NCBI RefSeq assembly: GCF_050624435.1
Contig: NC_134539.1
Coordinates: 42,254,001-42,318,000, forward strand
Source of the DNA: Tenrec ecaudatus
Lineage: Eukaryota; Chordata; Mammalia; Afrosoricida; Tenrecidae
DNA length: 64,000 nucleotides
Direction: 5' to 3'
Part shown: one piece after another, positions 1 through 9,599 of the stretch
Position numbering within the stretch: the first letter of the stretch is position 1
How the letters are laid out: each line of letters starts with the position of its first letter
Notes under the pieces: model-generated
The model's input: the letters and a program-made list of their open reading frames with translations, nothing else
Told to the model about the DNA's origin: nothing
Database searches by the model: none
Translations under genes and position numbers: made by a program

Positions 1-100
1 ACGAGCGTGAGAGGACAAAGCTGGAGCCCAGCGTCAGAAGTCTACTTTTATAGGCGACTGTCCTGTGATGTCAGCGGAGCAGCGTGTTTGCCACTCCTAT
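1..100 (-). promoter_or_regulatory. Possible core promoter at left edge
   Basis: On the minus strand there is a TATA-like CCTATAAAAG (45-54) and, about 12 bp upstream, a CRE/ATF-like TGACATCA (66-73). A GATA-type TTATCT-bearing stretch lies further upstream (about 122-128). A start site would be expected near position 20, with the gene leaving the window on the left. The arrangement is seen directly; that it is used is inference. No CpG island or coding sequence supports it. Confidence 0.3.
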
Positions 101-260
101 TACAGAGCTCCGCAGAATGCGCTTATCTCTGGGATGAGGAAGGAGATGAACGGGCTTCAGAGGGAGTGTGGAAGTTAAAACCTTCTCTCTCTCTTTTTTA
201 GACCCGCATATCTAGCTGTTTGGGAACGCATTTTTCATTCTTGAAGTTCAAATACAAGAC

Positions 261-286
261 TTACACACACACACACACACACACAG
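261..286. repeat. (CA)n microsatellite
   Basis: About 12 CA units in an otherwise unremarkable sequence. Confidence 0.9.
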
Positions 287-337
287 AATATCCTTGCCAG
301 TGTTCCTGAAATGATACCGTTCACTCCCCAACATAGA

Positions 338-545
338 AAACCCCCTGGTGGGTTACTGGGTTACATATTGGGCAGCTCACTGAAACGTCAACAGTTTGAA
401 AGCACTAGCTACTCCACGGAAGAAAGATGAGGCTTTCTAAATCTGTAAAGATTCTCAGACCCAGAAATCCACAAGGGCAAGTCTACATGATCCTGTAAGG
501 TCACAATGAGTTGGAATCAACTCAAATGAAAGTGAACTTGAGGTG
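338..545 (+). repeat. Afrotherian tRNA-derived SINE
   Basis: Diverged full-length copy. The order seen is the CCTGGTGG head, the tRNA-like box-B region (gtcaacagtttgaaa), the body (agaaagatgaggctttcta) and the tail (aatgagttggaatcaactc). This copy shows the family layout used for the other SINE calls in this list. Confidence 0.8.
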
Positions 546-990
546 GTGCTCCCCAACTATCTTTGGGACCCACAACTCTAGTAAAACTTCCATTTGCTGG
601 CGAGGCCAGCAGAAGAGCTGGATCAGGGGTCTTTAGACCTAGAATTCATGCCCCTGTCCTCTCTGAAAGCCCCTTGCTGCTCCCACAGTAGCACGGTAAT
701 ACTCAGACGTGAGACGACGAACGAAAAGGAGCTTAGAAAGCCTTAAAGTGAAAGTTGAGGGTAAAGAAAGCTATTCCATCACTCTAGAAGAAGCGCTGTC
801 GTACTGCCCATTAAAAAAAAATCCATAGATCCAAAGCATATGATCAAGTCCAATAATGTGGAATGAAGGGCAATTTTTTTCTCCATATTAAATGTGTTAG
901 ACTTACCCAATTATTAATAACAATAAGATTGCAGATAAAGACACACCTTTCTTTCTCCCATAACCAATGCCCTGGATAAAATTATTTACT
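546..990. other. Unassigned sequence
   Basis: No gene, RNA or repeat recognised. Moderately AT-rich intergenic or intronic DNA. Confidence 0.5.
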
Positions 991-999
991 AATAAACTC

Positions 1000-1163
1000 T
1001 CTTGCGACCATTGAATCAATACTGACTCATTGTGACCCCCAAGCCTGTAACTGTTTATGGAAGTAGAAAGCCTCATCTTTCTCTCGAGGAGCTGCTGGTG
1101 GTGTCGAACTGAGGACCACGCGGATCATAGCCCAAAGCATAACCACTCTACTACCAGGGCTCC
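1000..1163 (-). repeat. SINE (antisense)
   Basis: Reads tail to head on the plus strand: ttgaatcaatactgactcattgtgaccc, then the gaaagcctcatctttctc body, then the head complement ccagggctcc. Confidence 0.8.
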
Positions 1164-1167
1164 ATTT

Positions 1168-2120
1168 TCCAAAAGAGAGCTATGAAATGAATACATAACA
1201 ATGGAGAGCTAGGAGGGATCCACAAAGGCTTTACAAACCTGTATGAGCTTTCAAGAAGCATAATTCTTCATGCTGCCAGCAATTTCTATTTTAAAGGAGA
1301 CTCCAAAGGTTTTCATCTATTTCTATCATGTCACTGGTATTTGGACAATCAAAAGATTCAATTTATCACCCTCCACACTCCTGTTACTTCTAGCTAAAAC
1401 AGTCTCGGGACCTGTAAACCTGTCACGACTCAGGGATCCTGAAAGCAGCCCTGTCCAGTGCCCACTTTCTTGTTTTACAGTCAGAGCCATGCAGAAACCA
1501 CGTCAAAGAGCCCTTCTCCGCCTGCTGATGGCCACTAAGCAAACACAGCGCACCGGTCAACGGGAGCCTTCAGCAAACAAGACAACTACAATACGTGCTG
1601 TTTCCCTGGTCAAGGGGGAGGTAGACCGCAGGAGGAAAGAACCTTTCCTCTAGAACAGCCCGTCAACACTATATGGCAGAGAAGGATAAACAAAGCCAAG
1701 ATTTCAAACCACAGATATAATGCATAGACAAGGAGCGACCTGCAGGGATGAGACGACTCTGTAATTCACAACCATCCATGAACTACAAAGCCCCGGCAAG
1801 GAAGCCCAAGTGAGCAATCCTGTATTTGTAGAAAAGTTTCATTGGGTAACATACCCTGCTCTTGTTGGCTGGTTTTCTAAGAGAGTTTGGGGAGAAATAG
1901 CTTAGTGACTATAGAAGCAAAGATCATTCATGAGCTTACATCTGTGAAGGGCTAGCGCCTTTAGAGTGGGCCGTCTCCCAGCCTCAAGAAGCTGTATTTA
2001 CCAAAGCACTCAAAGGATATGGGGGACAGACAAATCCAAATTTCCTCACTGACGGGGCCCTTCCTATGGATCTAGTCTACTAAGGAACAGACTCCCACAA
2101 GTTCGTCCCCCTCGACCCCA
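1168..2120. other. Unassigned sequence
   Basis: No recognised gene. A 127-codon open frame at 1270-1653 has no domain I recognise, and its composition is ordinary for this flank, so I do not call it. Confidence 0.5.
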
Positions 2121-2122
2121 CA

Positions 2123-2325
2123 GGTACCCTGGTAGTGTAGTGGTTACATGCGGGGCTGCTAACCCAGAGGTCAGCGATTCAAAACCACTAGCTGCTGTGC
2201 AGAGAAAGGCCAAGCTTTGTACTCCTGTAAAGAGTTACCATCTCGGAAACCCACAGGGGCAGTCCTGCCTTGCCCTATAGCGTCACTATCAGTCAGATCA
2301 ATGCAACGACAGTGAGTTTCTGGTG
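2123..2325 (+). repeat. Afrotherian SINE
   Basis: Nearly complete: ccctggtagtgtagtggtta head, gctgctaaccc, cggaaacccacaggggcagt body, and a degraded tail at the gtcactatcagtcag motif. Confidence 0.85.
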
Positions 2326-2329
2326 CAGG

Positions 2330-4755
2330 AACAAGAGAGGGTTTGGAACCAGGGAAGACTGGGTCTGAATCCTGGCTCTGAACCCGTAGACCCTCGTTAT
2401 GAAATACCATCTATGAATCCTTGGTGATTCTTGCAACGACGTGAACATCTGGATGGTCAGCAGTAGCAATTACAATGATCCCTATGGCCTCCTTCCTAGG
2501 GCAAGGTATTCACCAAGGCTGTGACAAGGACTGAGCAGTTTATTAAAGGACGATGATCTCTTGGCTCTTCTTTCGTCTACACAAGATGTTGTTTTCCCAA
2601 AGGCATTTACAAAGCAACCTGCAGCTCTCCGCAGGGCCAACCTCCACGGGAGGTGATGGTGGTATCACCCTGTCTTTGTGGCCACATCTGATCATTGTTT
2701 GCTTTAAGTCTTTTGGAGAGCCTACGCCACCTCTCTCATTACCGACACGCAATCGTGTGGGCCACGTCCTCTTTTCCAAATCAGAAGACCGCCTCCAATT
2801 CCCTAGTACCTGGCCACATTCCCTCCCCACCCCATTTCCTAGATCCTTTATAATGAATTACCTATCTGAAATCCGGGCTTCCAACTTTACAGCCTTACTT
2901 GCATTCTTCTATGGCGGACCAATCTATCAGATGACCCTGATCAACTCAAAGTCTCTTGGGAAGAACACACATTTTCAGTGACTTCGTGTGAGCATGGTGA
3001 GTCTGCTTTGTAAGTTCTGTGAAGTGTGCTATTATGTCTCAGCATCTTCCTGTTCTCCACCACGCTTAAGCCCTAGGCCCAGAACATTTGCTCTGTAAAT
3101 ATTTGCCCAATGAGAGCCTCTGAAGTCACACCTCGGGGATGAAGAGAACGCGTTAAAGCGGGTTCACAACTGTGCAAAATTAGAAATGTAATTGAAAGTA
3201 AATGTTCCAATGGCCCCAAACCATGACAGAATTCCCAGGTGTGTTCAAAGGAACACAAGTTCAAGTGGCTGTGGATTCAATATTATTTTCCTGAAAGTCT
3301 CTCTAATTTGTTGGGAAGAACATTCATTTTCATTGACTTCATGTGAGCATGGGCGAGTCTGACATTTGCCGGGCTTGGAAACAGGCCAGCTAACAAGGAC
3401 ACTGCCTCCTAAGGGTTCAACCCTAAAAAATACAAGGCTGCTGGCTTTGCTCGGGAGTCTTGGGCCCTAAACACTCAAGAGCTCAAAGTCGAGGAGGATG
3501 CACCCAATGAAAGTGATGTGCACCTGAACACAATGTTTCTATCTAAGCACGTCCCTCCCTCCCTATACTTAGACCAAACTGAGTTAACGAATCTCCAGGT
3601 TCTAGTTTACTTCAAGCTCATAGACTATGCACCCCAAACCGGTCACCATTTTCCAGAAAGTCTTTTCCACCCAGCTCTTGACCACTGCAGGCAGGTGGCA
3701 TGTGTCGGCGCCACCTCAGCTTGCAAAGGCCGTTACCTCAATAATAATCACGGCTCTAGGGAGGCACAGAGGCCCTGCCAGCCTTAGAAACGAACCCTGT
3801 CTCCACCACACCCGAAGCACACCACTTGGCTCTGTCCTCAAAATAAATTCAGGAAAGAGGAAGAAAATCACACGTCTAAATCCACCTACTGGTAATTCTG
3901 AAAAACAAAGCCTTCAGGGTGTGAAGCTTCTTTAAAAAGACCTCGGGGCAGGGCGGGGAGACTGGTAAAGTCAATTCTACTATTTGTGGTTTGGGAGGAT
4001 TCTACCAAAGATAATGGATCTGTGTTATTCCAATGTTATCAAGACTCGGTTTTCCTTTTACAAAGTCTTACTGTCTTGAAGATTTTCTCAAACATTTTGT
4101 TCACGAGAGAAAAAACGTGCTCAAGGGAAGAGGGTGTGGAAAGATGGTCTTGGGTAGAACATCTGACAGCCTCGGTTTTTTAGTTTTGCCATTTAATAAG
4201 GCATTTATGGTTCACACCATCCAATCCCCAAAGTGACAATGTGCTAAGTCACTACCTGGTGAGCTCTGGGTCGCCACATGGAGGAGCTGCCTCAGGCTGG
4301 AATGCCACTCCTCTCTACCACATCCAGGGGAAAGGAACATCCACACTCCTTAATGGAGTCCATCCGAAGTGACAGGCACCTGTCCATTTGCACAGCAGAG
4401 CAGAACGCCACGAGGCAGTCACATGCAATGTGACTGGCACTGCAAACTGGAAAACGGCCCTCATTCCACTACATTTTCCACTATATTTTTAAGTCCTCCA
4501 ACAGAGCTGACCACTGAATAATCGCAACTGACCCAAGGCTTTCCTCACCTTGAACTCACGATCCTTACTACAATTCACACGACTATTAAAGTCAAAGCAG
4601 AAAACCGCCCTGCCTTGAGGCACAGTTCATGTTAACCAGGCATACTTAGGTGCAGTGCTTTATACTTTTACAAAAGGAAGCAGGCCCTGAGAAATCCTCA
4701 CCCTTCAGGAGTTCTCCGGAGATTGTCTTTCCATTCAAACTTCCAACCAAGGAGC
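2330..4755. other. Unassigned, mostly unique sequence
   Basis: No gene or clear repeat recognised. Overlapping open frames of 60-142 codons occur on both strands (2543-2981, 3518-3935) without recognisable protein similarity. A short phrase near 2948-2990 (gggaagaacacacattttc, cttcgtgtgagcatg) recurs in diverged form near 3313-3355, which suggests an old local duplication. Confidence 0.4.
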
Positions 4756-4759
4756 AATT

Positions 4760-5160
4760 TTCACTTGAGGAAGATTAGGCTGCTAGTTTGGAAACCCTTG
4801 GGGTTAAAATCAGATCAACAGACTAACTATTGGGGTCTTAAAATGGGACGAGCAGTCATGTACTCATTGGTCTCTCTTTGTGCAGAGCAAAGAGGAAAGA
4901 AAAGCAAAGACTCGAGAAGCACTTAGTCCAGTGGACTGACGAACGGCATGAGCCATGACCTTCACGAACCTGAGCCCAGAATCAAAGGGTGATGCCCAGG
5001 TACCACCACCGACCACTCAGCCAGCGATCACAATAGACAGGAACAGACTGTGAGCGACTGCTAGACCCCCCCGGACTATGGCCCTTACATTAGGCTCTTC
5101 TAACTTGGAATTACGACTACTGTAGCCTCCTGGGATGCCAGCTTCAACATTTCAGAGACA
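4760..5160 (+). mobile_element. Old L1-type 3' UTR fragment
   Basis: Contains the phrase ggggtcttaaaa, then cattggtctct and tgagcccag, in the same order as the copy at 40035. This resembles a 3' untranslated module of afrotherian L1-type elements. No reverse transcriptase sequence is attached, so the assignment is from pattern memory. Confidence 0.45.
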
Positions 5161-5249
5161 ATACATACCTAAGAAGCTGAGAAACCATCACACCGATCTC
5201 TAACATCAAATTTATATTTCAACTTCCACATGCAGGTGAAGGGCATAAA

Positions 5250-5272
5250 TGGGATGATGATGATGATGATAT
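5250..5272. repeat. (GAT)n microsatellite
   Basis: Short ATG/GAT triplet run. It explains a histidine run in a minus-strand open frame across it. Confidence 0.8.
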
Positions 5273-5274
5273 TG

Positions 5275-5455
5275 TTGTTCCCTGTCAAGTGCATTCTGAC
5301 GCACAGTGGGCCCCGATAGAATAAGAACTGACCTACTGGCCTTCCTGGGCTGTAGTCTCCAAGGATCCCCAGGACTTTCACCCAGGCGTGCCTTCGTGGA
5401 TTCCAATTGCCAGCCTTTCTGTGAGCAGTCAGATCAAGGCTTCTCGCAAAGTGGA
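5275..5455 (-). repeat. Diverged SINE (antisense)
   Basis: Antisense tail-like start (ctgtcaagtgcattctgacgc, then gtgggccccgatagaa) followed by tgacctactggccttcctgggctgtagtct. This looks like an older afrotherian SINE subfamily than the main one. Confidence 0.4.
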
Positions 5456-5689
5456 CCACATTGACAAATTAGACTAATGTGCTTTGGAAGGACAGAGGGC
5501 ACAGAGATGCATTCCTTAAAGGGTTCTGGAAAGACAGCAAGAGGAATTGAGGAATTCAGCCAAGTGAAGAAAGCGCAATTCTTTTTTTTTTTCACACTGC
5601 CTTTGTGAGATAGTATTTTACTTAGTTCTTTTTTTTTTTTTACTTAATTCTTATGTCATGATAAAGTTTGCTAGTTTTTCATTTCCTTT

Positions 5690-5895
5690 TTTAAAAAATT
5701 AATCATTTTATGGGGGGGCTCTTACAAATCTTATAACAATCCATCATTCAATTGTATGAAGCACATTTGTACATCGGTTGCCATCATCATTCCCAAGACA
5801 TTTTCCTTCTACTTGCGCCCTTGGTGTCAGCTCCTCTTTTTCCCCTCCCTCGTGAATCCTTGATCAATTACATATTACTGTTGTTATTTCATGTC
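5690..5895 (-). mobile_element. L1-type retroposon 3' end (antisense)
   Basis: Reverse complement of the family 3' end seen repeatedly here: aatcattttatggggg, aatccatcattcaattg, gcacatttgtacatcgg, cccttggtgtcagctcctc. 5'-truncated; its poly(A) end abuts T-rich sequence. Confidence 0.75.
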
Positions 5896-6013
5896 CAGTT
5901 GTCTCCACCCACATTTCAGTTATTTGACTCAGTGTAAATCCTTAGCTCTGACAGGAGTCAAACATGTGAACCATAAACAAGTTATTTACCCTCTTTCTGC
6001 ATCTAGTACAAAA
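5896..6013. other. Unassigned spacer
   Basis: Short spacer between two repeats; nothing recognised. Confidence 0.5.
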
Positions 6014-6395
6014 GGAGTCCTGGTGGCATAGTGGTTACAAGTTGGGCTGCTAACCACAAGGTCAGCACTTCAAAGTCGCCAACCTCTCCAAGGGGGGAGA
6101 GGGGGAGAGAGAGAGGGGGAGAGAGGGGGAGAGAGAGAGGGAGAGAGGGGGAGAGAGGGGGAGAGAGGGGGAGAGAGGGGGAGAGAGGGGAGAGAGGGGG
6201 AGAGAGGGGGAGAGAGGGGGAGAGAGGGGGAGAGAGAGGAGAGAGAGGAGAGAGATTTTACTCCTGTGAGGGAGAAAGAGGGGGCTTTCTACCCCTGTGA
6301 AGAATCACAGTCTCAAAGGCTTACAGAGGCGGTTCTACCCTGTCCTCACGGGTCACTGTCAATCAGCCTGGACTCGATGCCAGTGAATGAACCAT
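6014..6395 (+). repeat. SINE interrupted by GA-rich tract
   Basis: The SINE head and box-B region (6014-6092: gtcctggtggcatagtggtt, gctgctaaccacaagg) and its body and tail (6256-6395: actcctgtgag, cagtctcaaagg, ggttctaccctgtcctc) flank a purine tract. The tract starts where the family normally reads gggagaaagatgagg, so it probably expanded from that internal purine run. Confidence 0.85.
6093..6256. repeat. (GAGAGGGGGA)n purine tract
   Basis: About 160 bp of pure G/A on the plus strand with 8-10 bp periodicity. Homopurine mirror-like tracts of this type can form triplex DNA (known property); formation here is untested. Confidence 0.9.
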
Positions 6396-6603
6396 TTTAG
6401 CCATTAACTCCATGAAAAAGAAATCTCTATTTGGTCTTCTCTTTAGCAGCTCTGTAAAACTTGCTAATTTCCTTTCTAAACAAATGAAGATCCTTTTGGA
6501 AAGCAATAGCTGTTCTGTAGATACATTTTAACAGGAATAATTTGAATTGCTTCCAATTATTTAGTAAGTGACCTTCCACTTCTGAGTAGAGACTGGTTTT
6601 GGA

Positions 6604-6795
6604 AGGAGCCCTGGTAGTATAGTGGGTGTGAGTTGACCTGCAATCCTCAAGGTCAGCGATGGAAACCCCCCTCCAGACCTGGGGAGGAAACCAAAGCTTG
6701 GTACTCTCTAAAAGAGATATCATCTCAGAAAGTCACAGGGGCAGTTCTACCCTGCCCTAATGGGTCGCCATGAGTCGACTCTTTGGTAGTTAATT
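6604..6795 (+). repeat. Afrotherian SINE
   Basis: ggagccctggtagtatagtg head through cacaggggcagttctaccct body to a gggtcgccatgagtcgact tail. Confidence 0.9.
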
Positions 6796-6799
6796 TGAG

Positions 6800-7575
6800 T
6801 TTGAATTTTCACTATATATTTCAGGAAAACATATACCAATCATGAAAATGTCCAGAAGTCAGAATCCAAATGAGTATTTGACTTCCAAAGAGATTCCCAC
6901 CACGGCAAGTCAGAAACAAGATCAGGATCACTCATGAGTCAGCAATGACTCAATGGCAGTGAGGAACAGAAAATCAAAGTTTTTAAAATTATTGAAACAG
7001 AAGTAGGACATAAATAGCAATAACTAGGTGCCAATCGATGGAATGGCAGTGAGTCTGAGCTTTTTTCATGTGCCAAGCTTTATGTTATCTTAACTTTTCA
7101 CGCATACGTGTGCAGACACATACACCTAGGCACACAAATGCCCATTTCAAAGATGGCGGAGACCTTGATTAAATATAAATAATTAAAATATGAAGAAGCT
7201 GCTTCTTCTCAGCATTTCCTCCATCTAGAGAGACACCCTTCTCAAGACAGCATTTTTCATGTCCCTCATCCTTCCTCCAAGAATTCTGAGCTCTTCAATT
7301 TAACTCATGTAAAAAGGGCCTTTTTGGCCTCCCTGAGAAACTCCAATTGTGTTCTTTTCAAATGTTCTTCTAGTTTTGGAGAAATCTGAAGGGGCAGGGC
7401 TGTAGGTAGATGGGGTGCAGATTCCCAATGTCATTCTCCTAGGACAGTCCTTGCTACCTTAGAAGAATGGATAGGTACATGGTTATGATAGAAAACAACT
7501 GAGCCACGCAACCTTGCTGGGCTCCTCCTACCAGTGTAGTTTTCAATTGTCTTAAAGCCTCTTCATAATGAGCCT
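6800..7575. other. Unassigned sequence
   Basis: SINE-tail-like crumbs occur near 6925-6965 (catgagtcagcaatgactca) and 7030-7060 (aatcgatggaatggcagtga). Otherwise nothing recognised. Confidence 0.4.
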
Positions 7576-7580
7576 CTGTG

Positions 7581-8737
7581 ATCATGCTGTGTACTGTGTG
7601 ACCGTGCTGTGTACTGTGTGACCGTGCTGTGTACTGTGTGACCGTGCTGTGTACTGTGTGACCGTGCTGTGTACTGTGTGACCGTGCTGTGTACTGTGTG
7701 ACCGTGCTGTGTACTGTGTGACCGTGCTGTGTACTGTGTGACCGTGCTGTGTACTGTGTGACCGTGCTCTGTACTGTGTGATCGTGCTCTGTACTGTGTG
7801 ACCGTGCTGTGTATTGTGTGACCGTGCTGTGTACTGTGTGACCGTGCTGTGTACTGTGTGACCGTGCTGTGTACTGTGTGACCGTGCTGTGTACTGTGTG
7901 ATCGTGCTGTGTACTGTGTGACCGTGCTGTGTACTGTGAGACCATGCTGTGTACTGTGTAACAGTGCTTTGTACTGTGTGATCGTGCTGTGTACTGTGTG
8001 ACCGTGCTGTGTACTGTGTGATCGTGCTGTGTATTGTGTGACCGTGCTGTGTACTGTGTGACCGTGCTGTGTACTGTGTGACCGTGCTGTGTACTGTGTG
8101 ACCGTGCTGTGTACTGTGTGACCGTGCTGTGTACTGTGTGACCGTGCTCTGTACTGTGTGATCGTGCTCTGTACTGTGTGACCGTGCTGTGTATTGTGTG
8201 ACCGTGCTGTGTACTGTGTGACCGTGCTGTGTACTGTGTGACCGTGCTGTGTACTGTGTGACCGTGCTGTGTACTGTGTGATCGTGCTGTGTACTGTGTG
8301 ACCGTGCTGTGTACTGTGAGACCATGCTGTGTACTGTGTAACAGTGCTTTGTACTGTGTGATCGTGCTGTGTACTGTGTGACCGTGCTGTGTACTGTGTG
8401 ATCGTGCTGTGTATTGTGTGACCGTGCTGTGTACTGTGTGACCGTGCTGTGTACTGTGTGACCGTGCTGTGTACTGTGTGACCGTGCTGTGTACTGTGTG
8501 ATCGTGCTGTGTACTGTGTGACCGTGCTGTGTACTGTGTGACCGTGCTGTGTACTGTGTGACCGTGCTGTGTACTGTGTGACCGTGCTGTGTATTGTGTG
8601 ACCGTGCTGTGTACTGTGTGACCGTGCTGTGTACTGTGTGACCGTGCTGTGTACTGTGTGACCGTGCTGTGTACTGTGTGATCGTGCTGTGTACTGTGTG
8701 ACCGTGCTGTGTACTGTGTGACTATGCTGTGTACTGG
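7581..8737. repeat. 20-bp minisatellite with 380-bp higher-order repeat
   Basis: About 58 tandem copies of a 20-bp unit (gtgtactgtgtgaccgtgct as one phase). Most units are identical. Variant units (accgtgctct, atcgtgctct, gtattgtgtg, gtactgtgag, acagtgcttt) recur in the same order exactly 380 bp (19 units) apart: 7761/8141, 7931/8311, 7961/8341, 8021/8401. The blocks 7661-8120 and 8041-8500 are identical by eye. The minus-strand unit has no stop codon in any frame, so the 442-codon open frame over it is an artefact. Confidence 0.95.
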
Positions 8738-8739
8738 AG

Positions 8740-9120
8740 AAAATCTGTCAAGATTACCCTTGGTGACCCACAAAGTCTTCAAAACTTTGTGAACACCTCT
8801 TTATCTTAAATGTAAGGGGTTCGAGACATCCCTCTGAAGCCGCTATTTTGATTGGAACTTTTGGAAGGCACTCTAAAGAGACTAAGATAAGTGTATGACT
8901 GAGGGAATTTGGTTTCATCCATCCACGGATCACAGAAGCGTGTTGAAACTCTCTGATTCTGAAATAAATTTGCGCATTTATGAGCTGAAGCTATAGTAGC
9001 AGTACTTTTGGACTTACCCTTGTATTTGACTATGATGCCCATGTTCTTTTGCACTGATATCTGTACCTACGTTCTACATGCTGTCCTGACACTAAAAATA
9101 TATTTATTTATTTAGGGACT
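8740..9120. other. Unassigned sequence
   Basis: Unique-looking DNA between the minisatellite and the next SINE; an 82-codon minus frame has no recognisable similarity. Confidence 0.5.
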
Positions 9121-9122
9121 AG

Positions 9123-9272
9123 GTAACAGCTGCTCTGGGGAAGAAAGATGGGGCTTTCTACTCCCATAAAGAGTTCCGTTCCCAGAAACCCACAGAAGCA
9201 GTCCTACCCTGTCTTGTAGGGTTGCCATGAGTCAGAATTGACTAGATGGAAGTGAGTGTGAGTTTGGGGTTA
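9123..9272 (+). repeat. 5'-truncated SINE
   Basis: Starts in the body (gctgctctggggaagaaagatg) and runs to the tail gggttgccatgagtcagaa. The head is missing. Confidence 0.8.
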
Positions 9273-9387
9273 GATAACAAATACTCTAGCTTCAGAGTAC
9301 TAAAGGAAACTTTTATACATGAATCGACTGAAAGAAAATGTCTCAAAGAAAAACCTCATGTACTACTTAGCAACAGGAAAAAACACT

Positions 9388-9592
9388 GTCCTCAAGTAGA
9401 CTCCAGTCGATTCTGATTTACAGTAACCCTAAAGGACAGAGCAGAACAACTCCCTTGGTTTTCTGAGGTCATAAATCTTTATGGAAGATTTCCTTGTCTT
9501 TCTTCCTCTGAGCAGCTGGTGGGTTTTCACTGCTGACCTCTGTGTTAATAGCCCACTGTTTAAACCACTGCCCACACCCCCAGGCTCCTTCA
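9388..9592 (-). repeat. SINE (antisense)
   Basis: Tail complement ccagtcgattctgatttacag, body gagcagctggtgggttttc, head complement ccccaggctcc. Confidence 0.8.
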
Positions 9593-9599
9593 CCAAATA

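Noticed and set aside
338-545. tRNA genes at SINE heads
   Set aside because: Box A/B-like motifs belong to repeated SINE heads and no cloverleaf with a proper acceptor stem is visible.
5169-5459. Histidine/isoleucine-run protein
   Set aside because: Encoded by a GAT microsatellite on the opposite strand.
7454-8782. 442-codon minus-strand open frame rich in His/Ser/Thr
   Set aside because: The 20-bp minisatellite unit has no stop codon on that strand in any frame, so a long frame is forced. The 20-residue period just reflects 20 bp x 3.
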